From the NCBI RefSeq assembly GCF_012985465.1, contig NZ_JAAQWN010000001.1, positions 930,001 through 994,000 of the forward strand: a DNA stretch of 64,000 bases, written 5' to 3'. The translations under genes and the position numbers were made by a program. The notes below the pieces were generated by a model that worked only from the letters and a program-made list of their open reading frames with translations, was not told the origin of the DNA and did not search any database. The stretch is from Pseudomonas sp. WS 5079 (GTDB lineage: Bacteria; Pseudomonadota; Gammaproteobacteria; Pseudomonadales; Pseudomonadaceae). Positions 50,998 to 59,655 of this stretch are shown in pieces. Position 1 is the stretch's first letter; each line of letters opens with the position of its first letter.

Positions 50998-52203
50998 TCA
51001 CCAACTCCCCGAGGCCCCACCGCCGCCGCTGGAGCCGCCGCCACCGGAAAACCCGCCACCGGAGCTTGAGCTGGAACTGGAGCTTGAACGGTCGTTGGCA
51101 CCGGAGCTCGACCCGCCCGTGCCCTGACCGTAAATGAACAGCGCCGCGAACGAGCTGATGGGCAAGGCGAACAACCAGCCCTCAAGGCCCATTTCCAGCA
51201 AGTACCCCGCCGCGCCATACACCCCCAGCACCATCAGCGTCTGCACGCAAAACCCCAGGCGGCTGTGGTTCCAGGCGGCTCTCATCACTGCTAGCAGGAC
51301 CAGGTACAGGCCCAGCACCACCAGCGCGGCCAGCGGCCATGCCAGCCAGTTCATAAAGGACACTTCAGTCAGGTAGTGATCCACCAGGCCCAGGCCGACG
51401 CTGTAGGCCATCAGCGCCAACACGCAATAAAACACCGCCTTGGCCTGCCACAACGCGCCGAATATCGCTGCGCCGATCGACATGCAAAACGGCAGCGCCA
51501 GCACATAGATCGGCCAGGCCTTGCCATTGATTGCGGCCAGTGCCGTCAGCAGCACGGTCAGCACCAGGCCAGCAATCAGGCCACGGCGCCAATGCAGCTT
51601 GCCCGAGGCCAGCAGCACCCCGCCGATGGCCCCCAGAATCAGCGCCAGTAACACCGCAGTTTCATCCACTGTTTCAAGGGGCTGGTCCACTGCCGGCAAG
51701 TCGCCGCCCTCGACCAGCACGCTCAGGGCGTCCACGGCGCGCTGCACACCGCCAGCGTAATCGCCCTGGCGAAACGCCGGGGTCAATTGCTCCTCGATAA
51801 TCCGATGGCTCAACAGGTCCGTGACCAGCCCTTCCAGGCCGTAACCGACCTCGATCCGCGCCTTGCGATCGTCCTTGGCCACCAGCAGCAAGATGCCGTC
51901 GTCGATACCCTTGCGTCCCAATTTCCAGGCGCGCAACAGTTGGGTGCTGAACGTCTGGATATCGACGTCGCCCGTACTCGGCAGCAGCATCACGGCGATC
52001 TGCGCACCCTTGCGCTGTTCGAGGTCAGCAAGCTGCTCGGTCAGGCGCTGCTGCGTCGCGGTATCGAGGGTGTGGGTCAGATCGATCACGCGCTGGTTCA
52101 GCGCCACATTCACCAAGGCCGGCGGCACCGTTTGCGCCAAGGCCAGTGCGCTGAACAGTAGGAGCACCAGGCCCCAGGCCGATTGCCATAAAAACCGCCC
52201 CAT
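50998..52203 (-). CDS. TPM-domain (YgcG-like) membrane protein
   Basis: A 401-residue protein with a signal peptide (GLVLLLFSALALA), then a TPM domain (about 35-165: VIDLTHTLDTATQQRLTEQL, QIAVMLLPSTGDVDI, RKGIDDGILLLVAKDDRKARIE, GYGLEGLVTD). Several transmembrane helices follow (about 185-350), and it ends in a low-complexity Ser/Gly tail (poly-Ser then GGGFSGGGGSSGGGG, ending SW). This matches the YgcG family of envelope proteins with phosphatase-like TPM domains. Function is unclear, perhaps photosystem-repair-like quality control or membrane stress. It is convergent with the GNAT gene. Confidence 0.9.
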   Translation of the reverse strand: MGRFLWQSAWGLVLLLFSALALAQTVPPALVNVALNQRVIDLTHTLDTATQQRLTEQLADLEQRKGAQIAVMLLPSTGDVDIQTFSTQLLRAWKLGRKGIDDGILLLVAKDDRKARIEVGYGLEGLVTDLLSHRIIEEQLTPAFRQGDYAGGVQRAVDALSVLVEGGDLPAVDQPLETVDETAVLLALILGAIGGVLLASGKLHWRRGLIAGLVLTVLLTALAAINGKAWPIYVLALPFCMSIGAAIFGALWQAKAVFYCVLALMAYSVGLGLVDHYLTEVSFMNWLAWPLAALVVLGLYLVLLAVMRAAWNHSRLGFCVQTLMVLGVYGAAGYLLEMGLEGWLFALPISSFAALFIYGQGTGGSSSGANDRSSSSSSSSSGGGFSGGGGSSGGGGASGSW

Positions 52204-52335
52204 ACTTTGTTACCTGACGTTTCGTCCTGAAAGCGCCGACTTTACCCTATCAGCGCTATATCTAGTGACCCCATGCGGTGGACTCTCTAAACTGACGCGA
52301 AAACCTCATAGCAACACGCCACTACGAGCACGCCC

Positions 52336-53151
52336 ATGGACCTTCGCCATCGCAACAACGTCAACATAATGGGCAATGGTTCCTCGACGCTGGTGTTTTC
52401 CCATGGTTTTGGCTGCAACCAAGCCATGTGGAATTACCTGCTGCCCCATTTCGTCGAGCGTTTTCGCGTGGTGGTGTATGACCTGGTAGGGGCCGGCCTG
52501 TCTGACCCGGCGGCCTACCACAAGGAAAAATATGCGGCCCTGGACGGTTACGCCGCAGATCTGAACGAGATTATCGATGCGTTCGCCAGTGGCCCGGTGA
52601 TTCTGGTTGGCCATTCGGTCAGCGCAATGATTGGCACCCTGGCCGACCGCGCAGCGCCCGGGCGCATTGCCGCCCATGTGATGATCGGCCCCTCGCCCTG
52701 CTATATCGACACCGACGACTACGTGGGCGGGTTCAAGCCCGAAGACATCCAGTCGCTGCTCGACACCCTCGACAGCAACTACCTGGGTTGGTCCAGCGCC
52801 ATGGCCCCGGTGATCATGGGCGCGCCGGGGCAACCGGCACTCAGTGAAGAGCTGACCAACAGCTTTTGCCGCACCGAGCCCGAGATTGCCAAGCAGTTTG
52901 CGCGGGTGACGTTCCTGTCGGACAACCGCGCCGATATCGGCGGCCTCACCACCCCCACATTGATCCTGCAATCGAGCGATGACCTGATCGCCCCGGTCTG
53001 CGTGGGCGAGTACCTGCACCGCGTATTGCCCCACAGCACCTATCGCCTGATCGACAATGTGGGCCATTGCCCGCATATGAGCGCGGCACCGGTCTGCGCG
53101 GCGGCGATGGAGCACTTCCTGCTGCCATGGACCGTTGCCCATGGCGAGTGA
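52336..53151 (+). CDS. RsbQ-like alpha/beta hydrolase (D14/KAI2-type signalling hydrolase)
   Basis: A 271-residue alpha/beta hydrolase very close to Bacillus RsbQ in motif order and spacing: SHGFGCNQAMW, DLVGAGLSD, the nucleophile S94 in VGHSVSAMIG, MIGPSPCYIDT, NYLGWSSAMAP, ILQSSDDLIAPVCVG (D215/D216) and H244 in GHCPHMS. RsbQ is required for RsbP phosphatase activation in energy stress, and the plant strigolactone/karrikin receptors D14 and KAI2 belong to the same group. Here the 3' end overlaps a PAS histidine kinase by 11 bases, so the hydrolase probably supplies or senses a small-molecule signal for that kinase. Confidence 0.88.
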   Translation: MDLRHRNNVNIMGNGSSTLVFSHGFGCNQAMWNYLLPHFVERFRVVVYDLVGAGLSDPAAYHKEKYAALDGYAADLNEIIDAFASGPVILVGHSVSAMIGTLADRAAPGRIAAHVMIGPSPCYIDTDDYVGGFKPEDIQSLLDTLDSNYLGWSSAMAPVIMGAPGQPALSEELTNSFCRTEPEIAKQFARVTFLSDNRADIGGLTTPTLILQSSDDLIAPVCVGEYLHRVLPHSTYRLIDNVGHCPHMSAAPVCAAAMEHFLLPWTVAHGE

Positions 53152-54310
53152 ACAGTTGCCCGATCCCCAGGCGCTGTTCGACGGTGCGGCCTGTGCACTG
53201 GCGGTCACCGCAGAAGACGGCACGCTGCTGCGGGTAAACCAGTGTTTCAGCGACTGGCTGGGCATGCCGGCGACCGAGCTGCAGGGCCGGCGTTTCCAGG
53301 ACCTGCTGACCATGGGCGGGCGGATTTTTCACCAGACCCACCTTGCCCCGCTGATGCAGGTGGAAGGCCGCATCACCGAGGTAAAACTGGACCTGCGCCA
53401 TCGCGATGGCCACACCGTGACCATTTTGCTCAACGCCATCAAGCGCGAATACGCCAACGGTGTGCAACATGAGCTGGCGCTGTTCGGTACCACCGACCGC
53501 GACAAGTACGAACGCGAGCTGCTCAACGCCCGCAAGTTGGCCGAAGCCCTGCTGCTGGAGAAGACTGCTGCCGAAACCGCCCTCCAGCACGCCCAGGCCG
53601 AGCTCAACCAGGCCTATATCAAGGCGCAGCGGCGGGCGCTGTTTGCCGAACAAATGGTCGCCATCGTCAGCCATGACCTGAAAAACCCGCTGACCGCGAT
53701 CAAGATGGCATCCGACTTCCTCGCCCGGGGCGAGCGCACCGCCAAGGAAACCCAATTGATTGGCCATATCGGCCAGTCATCGGAACGCGCCCAGCGGATG
53801 ATCGCCGACCTGTTGGACTTCACCCAGGCCCGGGTCGGCGTTGGCATCGGCGTAAGCCCCAACCCGCTGGACCTGCACGACGTGACCCGGCGCGCAGTGG
53901 ATGAGCTGCGGGTGGCCTTCCCCCGCGCGTGCCTGGTGCATCACACCGTGGGCGCTGCCGATACCTGCCTGGATGGCGACCGTGTGCAGCAAATCATCGG
54001 CAACCTGGTGGCCAACAGCGTGGCCTATGGCGACCTGCAACAACCGATCACTATTACCTCGCGACTGGGCCACGACGGGGCCAGCCTCTCGGTGCACAAC
54101 CATGGGCCGGTGATTGCCGACGCGCTGATGCAGGTGCTGTTTGAGCCCATGACCCGAGGCACCGACCAGGACTGCGACATACGCAGCGTGGGGCTGGGGT
54201 TGTTTATCGTGCGGGAAATCGCCAAGGCCCATGGTGGGGATGTGGGCGTCAGCTCACAGGTGGGCAGCGGTACCACGTTCACCGTTTGCTTGCCGCTGAC
54301 CCACCTGTGA
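53141..54310 (+). CDS. PAS-domain sensor histidine kinase coupled to the RsbQ-like gene
   Basis: A 389-residue soluble kinase. Residues about 8-120 form a PAS domain (LFDGAACALAVTAEDGTLLR, then GRIFHQTHLAPLMQVEG), of the kind seen in RsbP-like proteins. A coiled coil (about 120-170) leads to the dimerisation domain with H178 in VSHDLKNPLTAI. The HATPase shows NLVANSVAYG (N box), a degenerate D-box and VGLGLFIVREI. No transmembrane segment or receiver domain is present. ATG 53141 is within the end of the hydrolase gene (11-base overlap). No response regulator is adjacent, so the output is unknown. Confidence 0.9.
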   Translation: MASEQLPDPQALFDGAACALAVTAEDGTLLRVNQCFSDWLGMPATELQGRRFQDLLTMGGRIFHQTHLAPLMQVEGRITEVKLDLRHRDGHTVTILLNAIKREYANGVQHELALFGTTDRDKYERELLNARKLAEALLLEKTAAETALQHAQAELNQAYIKAQRRALFAEQMVAIVSHDLKNPLTAIKMASDFLARGERTAKETQLIGHIGQSSERAQRMIADLLDFTQARVGVGIGVSPNPLDLHDVTRRAVDELRVAFPRACLVHHTVGAADTCLDGDRVQQIIGNLVANSVAYGDLQQPITITSRLGHDGASLSVHNHGPVIADALMQVLFEPMTRGTDQDCDIRSVGLGLFIVREIAKAHGGDVGVSSQVGSGTTFTVCLPLTHL

Positions 54311-54318
54311 AGGTGCTG

Positions 54319-54702
54319 TCAGGGGTAATTCAGCGTCACCAGGTAAGCCCCTGAGCGCAACGGCTTGCCCGCCCCATCGTTCAGGCTGTATTGCCGATCG
54401 AAGTAACGACCATCGCCGCTGGTTTCGGTCACCAGCTTGACCTTGACGGTTGAGTGGTCCAGCGCACTGACCGTGCGCACCGGCTCGACGCCAGAGGCGC
54501 TGATGTTGCCCCCGGGTGCAAACATCGGGCAACCGCGCAGCGCCAACGTCGACCCTGCCCCGCTCCCTGCGGTGCAGGTGGCCTCCACGATACTGCCGCG
54601 AAACTGGATAACGCCATGGGCCACGGTGGTTGCTGCTTGGCCACTGGCGCTGACGAGCGCGAAAAACAGGCTGATACCGACTGCCAAACGTTGACTGCTC
54701 AT
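54319..54702 (-). CDS. Small fimbrial-like exported protein
   Basis: A 127-residue exported protein. The signal peptide is MSSQRLAVGISLFFALVSAS...QA. The mature N-terminus GVIQFRGSIVEATC and a second Cys in RGCPMF match the start of type 1 (FimA-like) pilin domains. It ends in YLVTLNYP, a donor-strand-like final strand. No usher or chaperone gene is adjacent, so it is an orphan pilin-like protein. ATG 54702 has AGGAGCG upstream and is better than the frame start at 54732. It is convergent with the PAS kinase, 8 bases apart. Confidence 0.75.
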   Translation of the reverse strand: MSSQRLAVGISLFFALVSASGQAATTVAHGVIQFRGSIVEATCTAGSGAGSTLALRGCPMFAPGGNISASGVEPVRTVSALDHSTVKVKLVTETSGDGRYFDRQYSLNDGAGKPLRSGAYLVTLNYP

Positions 54703-54799
54703 ATTGAACGCTCCTGGGTATATACCCATCACGTCGGCAAGTCTGGTCAGTTTCTTGAGGGTTTAAGAACTACCTGATGGTTATTTTTTCAAGGATGCC

Positions 54800-54830
54800 A
54801 ACGGGGTCTCATATTGAACAGATCCCCGTT
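54800..54830. terminator. Hairpin downstream of the L,D-transpeptidase gene
   Basis: AACGGGG pairs with CCCCGTT, with additional TCT/AGA pairing (one unpaired base), 13 bases past the minus-strand transpeptidase stop. On that strand the flank is not strongly T-rich. It may terminate this gene before the fimbrial-like promoter. Confidence 0.5.
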
Positions 54831-54843
54831 CAGGTGGGAGCGC

Positions 54844-56409
54844 CTACAGGACAGCACCCAACGCCTTCAACAGCACGCCATCACGGCCATAAATATCCGG
54901 CGCGTACAGCAACGCGCCCTGGTTATCCACCTGCACTGTCCAATAACCCAGCAACACCGGTACCGGCGTCGCCAGGCGGAACTCATGGGTCAGCCCGGTT
55001 GCCAGCAACTCTTCGGTCCGCGCCTTTTCCGCCGGGTTCACCAACAAATCACGCAGCAACATCGGCTGCTCTACCCGCACACACCCCGAGCTGAACGCCC
55101 GTGGTCCCTTGCTGAACAGCGGCTGGCTGGGCGTGTCGTGCAGGTACACCGAGAACGGGTTGGGGAAGCGCATGACGATCTTGCCCAGCGGGTTGCGCGG
55201 GCCGGCGTCCTGGCGCAGGAGGATGTTGCCGGGGTGCGACCAGTCCACCTGCTCCGGCGACAACGCGCGGCCTTCACTGTCGAGCACCTTGAGGTTCTGT
55301 TGGCGCAAGTACTCCGGGTTCAGGCGAATTGCCGGCAACTTGTCCTCGCGCATGATGGTCGGCGGGATCGTCCAGGTGGGGTTGAGGGTCAGGCGCGTGA
55401 TGCGTGACTTGAGCAACGGCGTTTGCCGCTCGGCGCGGCCGACCTGCAAGCGGGTCTGCCACACGGGCACGCCGCCCTGGTAGACGCTCAACTGCGCGGC
55501 TGCGACGTTGACCAGGATGCCGTCCGGCTCCAGGTCCTGGGCCAGCCAGCGAAAGCGTTCGAGATTGACCCGCAACTGCTCGCGCCGCAGCGCCGGGCTG
55601 ACGTTGAGCTCGGCCACCGTGCCCGGGCCGATTACCCCGTCGGCTTGCAGCGAGTGGCTGGCCTGGAAGCGCTTCACCGCCTCCACCAGTTCATTGTCGT
55701 ATTGATTGCCCTTGGGCACGCTCGCCAACTGGCCGCCACTGACCAGGCGTCGGGCCAGGGCCGGCACCCGTGGGTCTTCGCCGCCGGGACGCAGCAATGG
55801 GCCGTCGGCAATCACACCCCATTGCGCCAAGGGTTGCAGGCGCTGTGTGGCGTAGGCCGTGCGCAGGCTGCGGTACAGCTTTGCGCTGGGCCTGGCCTGG
55901 TCGAAGGCGGCTGGCATGTCGGTGAGCCCGGCAGTGGCCAGGGCCAGCACGGCGACGGCAGGGTCTTCGCTCGGCGGCTGGGAATGCCACAGCGGTTCGT
56001 AATGGGCCTGCTGCAAACGGCCATAGTGCAAGTCATGCAAGGCTTGTAGGTAGTGCTGGCTGGTTTCGAAGTCGCTGCACAATACGTTGCTGGTGGCCGC
56101 CACGTCGGCCAGCCGGTAGTGCGCCGGGTCGAGGCCGTCATCGGCCAGCAACAGTAATTGATCCTGCAACGCCTTTCGGCGTCCGTCCTCCGGCCAGAGG
56201 GCGACATTGCCTTGTTGTTGGTAAAAAGCCTGCAACCGCGCCTCGGCGGGTACATCCAGTTGCGCAGCCAAACCGGGGCAAACGCTCGACAACTGCCCAA
56301 GTGCCAGCTGTACTGGGTTTGACGGCTCGACCAGCACTTCATCAGCCGTGGCGACCAATGGTGCTACGAGCAAGCAAAGGCTCAAGTAACATGCGTGTTT
56401 TTTGAACAA
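54844..56409 (-). CDS. L,D-transpeptidase (YcbB/LdtD-like)
   Basis: A 521-residue periplasmic enzyme. Signal peptide: MFKKHACYLSLCLLVAPLVATA. The N-terminal scaffold domain is followed by a peptidoglycan-binding segment (ELVEAVKRFQASHSLQADGV, then IGPGTVAELNVSP) and a YkuD catalytic domain with the active site HDTPSQPLF...FSSGCVRVEQP; the Cys is the acyl acceptor. The scaffold/YkuD layout and length fit YcbB (LdtD), which makes 3-3 crosslinks in peptidoglycan. Only 37 bases separate its start from the divergent second transpeptidase-like gene. Confidence 0.93.
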   Translation of the reverse strand: MFKKHACYLSLCLLVAPLVATADEVLVEPSNPVQLALGQLSSVCPGLAAQLDVPAEARLQAFYQQQGNVALWPEDGRRKALQDQLLLLADDGLDPAHYRLADVAATSNVLCSDFETSQHYLQALHDLHYGRLQQAHYEPLWHSQPPSEDPAVAVLALATAGLTDMPAAFDQARPSAKLYRSLRTAYATQRLQPLAQWGVIADGPLLRPGGEDPRVPALARRLVSGGQLASVPKGNQYDNELVEAVKRFQASHSLQADGVIGPGTVAELNVSPALRREQLRVNLERFRWLAQDLEPDGILVNVAAAQLSVYQGGVPVWQTRLQVGRAERQTPLLKSRITRLTLNPTWTIPPTIMREDKLPAIRLNPEYLRQQNLKVLDSEGRALSPEQVDWSHPGNILLRQDAGPRNPLGKIVMRFPNPFSVYLHDTPSQPLFSKGPRAFSSGCVRVEQPMLLRDLLVNPAEKARTEELLATGLTHEFRLATPVPVLLGYWTVQVDNQGALLYAPDIYGRDGVLLKALGAVL

Positions 56410-56446
56410 TGGCTTAGCTCCAATCTACGGCGGGGATGCGATATAC

Positions 56447-57145
56447 ATGCTCAATATTGACTGCCGACTCGGCCTGATCGCCGTCGCCCTGGCCGCGTTC
56501 TGTACGGGTGCCTTCGCAGAGAATGCCAAACCTCATACCTTGTATAGCAGCCTGGCGCGCTCGGCTCCAGAACTCAATCCCGCAGTCCTCAAAAGCGCCC
56601 TCAGCGCCATGCAGTGTGCTGTCAACAATGGCCAGGAACGCTCCGAACGCCTGGCCGTGATTGACTATTCGCAGCCTTCGACCGCCCGTCGCCTGTGGAT
56701 TTTCGATCTGCGGCAAAAAAAGCTGGTGCTGCGTGACCTGGTGGCCCACGGGCAAAAATCCGGGGAAAACTTCGCCACCCAGTTCTCCAACAGCGAAGGC
56801 AGCCATCAATCCAGCCTGGGCCTGTTCCGCACCCAGGAAAGCTACCAGGGCACCCACGGCTATTCGTTGCGCATGGACGGCCTGGAGCCCGGCTTCAATG
56901 ACCAGGCCCGCGACCGCGCGATCGTGATCCATGCCGCCGACTACGTCAGCCCCCTGTGGAGCAAGCGTGAAGGCCGCATCGGCCGCAGCCAGGGCTGCCC
57001 CGCCGTGCGCCCGCAAGTGGCGCGCCAGGTGGTGGACAAGCTCAAGGATGGGCAGTTCATGTTCTCCTGGTATCCCGACCAGCGCTGGTTGAAATCCTCG
57101 GCCTACCTCAATTGCAAGCCGCGCCAGATCGCCAGCGCCGGTTGA
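56447..57145 (+). CDS. Murein L,D-transpeptidase catalytic-domain protein (YkuD_2-like)
   Basis: A 232-residue exported protein with signal peptide LGLIAVALAAFCTGAFA. The mature part has WIFDLRQKKLVLRDLVAHGQ, SSLGLFRTQESYQGTHGYSL, RAIVIHAADYVS and the active-site motif RSQGCPAVRP. This matches the 'murein L,D-transpeptidase catalytic domain family' (YkuD-related) of secreted proteins. ATG 56447 is chosen because it begins the signal peptide and has GGGGATG upstream; the longer frame from 56402 overlaps the divergent gene. Pairing with the YcbB-like gene suggests shared regulation of peptidoglycan remodelling. Confidence 0.88.
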   Translation: MLNIDCRLGLIAVALAAFCTGAFAENAKPHTLYSSLARSAPELNPAVLKSALSAMQCAVNNGQERSERLAVIDYSQPSTARRLWIFDLRQKKLVLRDLVAHGQKSGENFATQFSNSEGSHQSSLGLFRTQESYQGTHGYSLRMDGLEPGFNDQARDRAIVIHAADYVSPLWSKREGRIGRSQGCPAVRPQVARQVVDKLKDGQFMFSWYPDQRWLKSSAYLNCKPRQIASAG

Positions 57146-57189
57146 GGTAGTATCTGGAGGGCCGAGCCTGACCAGAGAGAGAACCTCAA

Positions 57190-57939
57190 ATGCTTTTGCA
57201 CCAGTCAACGTGGATCGAGATTGGCCAATTTCTCGACCGCAGCCGTACCGTTGTGATTCCCATCGGTTCCAACGAACAACATGGCCCCACCGGCCTGTTG
57301 GGCACCGATTGGATGTGCCCGGAAATCATTGCCCATCAGGCGCAAAAAGACGCTGATATCCTGGTCGGCCCGACCTTCAATATCGGCATGGCCCAGCATC
57401 ACCTCGGGTTCCCCGGCACCATCTCCCTGCGCCCATCGACGTTTATCGCCGCGATTGGCGACTGGACCCGTTCCCTGGCGGCCCATGGCTTTGAGAAGAT
57501 CCTGTTTCTCAATGGCCATGGCGGCAATATCGCCACCATTGAAGCGGCCTTTTCCGAGTTGTACGCCGAGGCCAGCTTCGCCCGTCGCCCCGCCGGCTTC
57601 GCCTTGAAGCTGTGCAACTGGTGGGACCTGGAAGGCGTTGGCGAACTGGCGCGCGCGCAATTCCCGACGGGGCATGGCACCCATGCCACCCCTTCCGAGA
57701 TCGCGATTACCCAGTGGGCATACCCCGACTCGATCAAAACGGCGGACTACTCGCCAAGGATTGCACCCTCCGGCCCGATCCGTGAGGCCCAGGACTTCCG
57801 CGCCCGCCACCCGGATGGCCGGATGGGTTCCGACCCGGCCCTGGCAACCCCGGAGAAAGGCGGCGAACTGGTGGCCCTGGCTGCCAAGGGGTTGGTGTCT
57901 GCGGTGGAGAATTTCAGCCGCGAAGCCATGCCAAACTGA
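57190..57939 (+). CDS. Creatininase-family amidohydrolase
   Basis: A 249-residue member of the creatininase/MftE fold. Metal-ligand motifs are visible: PIGSNEQHGPTGLLGTDW (E, H, D), NGHGGNIATIEAAFSE (H) and a C-terminal GTHATPSEIAIT (H and E). The family includes creatinine amidohydrolases and formamidopyrimidine hydrolases that cleave cyclic or linear amides. The start ATG at 57190 has AGAGAGA upstream. It is 47 bases before a small hypothetical gene on the same strand. Substrate unknown. Confidence 0.92.
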   Translation: MLLHQSTWIEIGQFLDRSRTVVIPIGSNEQHGPTGLLGTDWMCPEIIAHQAQKDADILVGPTFNIGMAQHHLGFPGTISLRPSTFIAAIGDWTRSLAAHGFEKILFLNGHGGNIATIEAAFSELYAEASFARRPAGFALKLCNWWDLEGVGELARAQFPTGHGTHATPSEIAITQWAYPDSIKTADYSPRIAPSGPIREAQDFRARHPDGRMGSDPALATPEKGGELVALAAKGLVSAVENFSREAMPN

Positions 57940-57985
57940 CGGTTGCGACACAGACACCAATAAAATCTATAAGAAGGACCTATTC

Positions 57986-58261
57986 ATGAAACCCCACCAG
58001 AAGACTTTTGATCGCATCCGCAACGCCGTGCTGCCGGAGTTTCGCGAGCGCGTCGCCGACTATTTGGTCGAGTACGAAAACGTCCTGCAGGACCCCGCTG
58101 CCGCTACCGACCAAGCCTGCGCCGCCGCCCAGCAACTACGCGGTTACCTGCGCGGCCTGAACACCACCCGGGTGCTTGGCATGGAGGACTGGGAAGACCT
58201 CGACCGCCGGGTCGCGCAGGAGTGGCCGCTGGGCGCTACAACGACGGACGTGCCTGGTTGA
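57986..58261 (+). CDS. Small helical protein, unknown function
   Basis: A 91-residue soluble protein: MKPHQKTFDRIRNAVLPEFR, then YLVEYENVLQDPAAATDQAC and ending WPLGATTTDVPG. It is mostly helical and acidic with no membrane segment. ATG 57986 has AGAAGGACC at a good distance. Its last 26 bases overlap the convergent glutathione-transferase gene. Translation in this frame also continues from upstream, but the ribosome-binding site supports this start. I do not recognise the family. Confidence 0.65.
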   Translation: MKPHQKTFDRIRNAVLPEFRERVADYLVEYENVLQDPAAATDQACAAAQQLRGYLRGLNTTRVLGMEDWEDLDRRVAQEWPLGATTTDVPG

Positions 58262-58868
58262 CCCAGGCCTGCACCGATGGCCGCTGCCACTGCCGCTGGG
58301 CATACGCCACCAGCCGCGCGGGCACCGGGTCGCCGTTGAGGATCAGCCGGTTGAGCATCACGGCCAGGTCCACATCGGCAATCGACCATTGGCCAAACAG
58401 ATAGTCATCGCCCTCGGCCAACCACTGCTGCGCCGCCGCAATCAGTTTGTCGGCCGCCACCTGGGCCTGGGTTGATAACGGGCCATATTTGACCGCGCAA
58501 AACACCACCAGCGTGGAGCGCTCCTGGCGGATCGGCAGCAAGTCACTGCGCAACCACGCCTGGATCTGCCGCGCCCGCGCGCGTTGGCGCGGTTCCCTCG
58601 GATACACCGGCACCTGTGCAAATACATCCTCCAGGTACTCGGTAATCGCCGACGATTCGGACAACGCAAACCCGCCCTGCTCCAGGGTCGGCACACGCTG
58701 CGTCACGGACAGCCCGGCAAACACCGGCGCCTGCTGCTCCAACGCGTCCAGGTCGAGGGTGCGCACCTCAAACGGCAGGCCTTTTTCCCGCAGGGTTACA
58801 AACACCGACATCGCATACGGGCTGGTGAACTGGGCATCGACATACAAGCGCATCGGCAGGTTCGTCAC
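58236..58868 (-). CDS. Glutathione S-transferase (YfcF-like)
   Basis: A 210-residue glutathione transferase. The N-terminal thioredoxin-like domain has FTSPYAMSVFVTLREKGLPF (Ser/Pro active-site loop), QRVPTLEQG (cis-Pro) and LSESSAITEYLEDVF (glutathione binding). The C-terminal helical domain has YLFGQWSIADVDLAVML. The pattern fits YfcF, linked in E. coli to oxidative-stress defence. The start is GTG at 58868 with AAGGAG 8 bases upstream. Unrelated in position to the first transferase after sbcC. Confidence 0.9.
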   Translation of the reverse strand: MTNLPMRLYVDAQFTSPYAMSVFVTLREKGLPFEVRTLDLDALEQQAPVFAGLSVTQRVPTLEQGGFALSESSAITEYLEDVFAQVPVYPREPRQRARARQIQAWLRSDLLPIRQERSTLVVFCAVKYGPLSTQAQVAADKLIAAAQQWLAEGDDYLFGQWSIADVDLAVMLNRLILNGDPVPARLVAYAQRQWQRPSVQAWVNQARPSL

Positions 58869-58977
58869 GGCGGCATCTCCTTGGGTGAGCAGCCACGCTA
58901 CGAGATGTGTGGCGATAAATACAATGCAGCCTTTTTATAGGGGCATTCCTCGACGGAATACGGCAGGCTCCCACCAC

Positions 58978-59523
58978 CTAGCCGGAAAACCCACCGCCCG
59001 TAAGGAACGCCTGCTCCTCCTCGGTCGTCACCCGGCCCAACGCCCCATTGCGATGGGGAAAGCGGCCGAATCGCTGGATGATCTCGGCATGCTCCTTGGC
59101 CCAGTGATAGGTGTCGGCATCCAATTGTTTGTTCAGCGCCAGGGAGCGCTGCTGGTCCTCGGGTAGCTCGGAATGCTCAAAGGGCAAATAGCAGAACGCG
59201 CGCAATGCCGGGTCGATCTGGCGGTCCAGTCCCGCGTCGACCATACGCCCGGCGTAGGCCCTGGCCAGTGGATCGGTAGCGAACATATGGGCAGTGCCGC
59301 GAAAGGTATTGCGCGGGTATTGATCGAGCAGGATCAGCAGCGCCAGCGCGCCTTCGGCTTCGCTCAGCCAGTGTTCCAGCTCACCCCTGGCCGCCTGGAA
59401 GTGGGCCTCATGGAAGCGTGCACCGAATTCGGCATCGAACTGTGGATCTTTCTTGAACCAGCGTGATGGGCCCGCCGCCGTCCAGAATTGCACGACGGTT
59501 TTGAAATCAATCGGGGCGCTCAT
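58978..59523 (-). CDS. DUF924-family protein
   Basis: A 181-residue protein with the DUF924 pattern: VVQFWTAAGPSRWFKKDPQF, DAEFGARFHEAH, LALLILLDQYPRNTFRGTAH and FCYLPFEHSELPEDQQRSL, ending GRFPHRNGALGR. The family is widespread, helical and cytoplasmic; no function is assigned. It is a single gene between the GST (same strand, 109 bases downstream) and a divergent membrane protein. Confidence 0.93.
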   Translation of the reverse strand: MSAPIDFKTVVQFWTAAGPSRWFKKDPQFDAEFGARFHEAHFQAARGELEHWLSEAEGALALLILLDQYPRNTFRGTAHMFATDPLARAYAGRMVDAGLDRQIDPALRAFCYLPFEHSELPEDQQRSLALNKQLDADTYHWAKEHAEIIQRFGRFPHRNGALGRVTTEEEQAFLTGGGFSG

Positions 59524-59655
59524 AAGTGACTCCAGGGTCGTTAGGTCTGTGGCCTACCCTAGCATCTGAATGAGCCGATTCCGACTCGGAAATCCACGCT
59601 TGCCGCCCAATGTTATAAGATAACCACCCTCCTCTTCTGCTGACGACCTCGCCCC

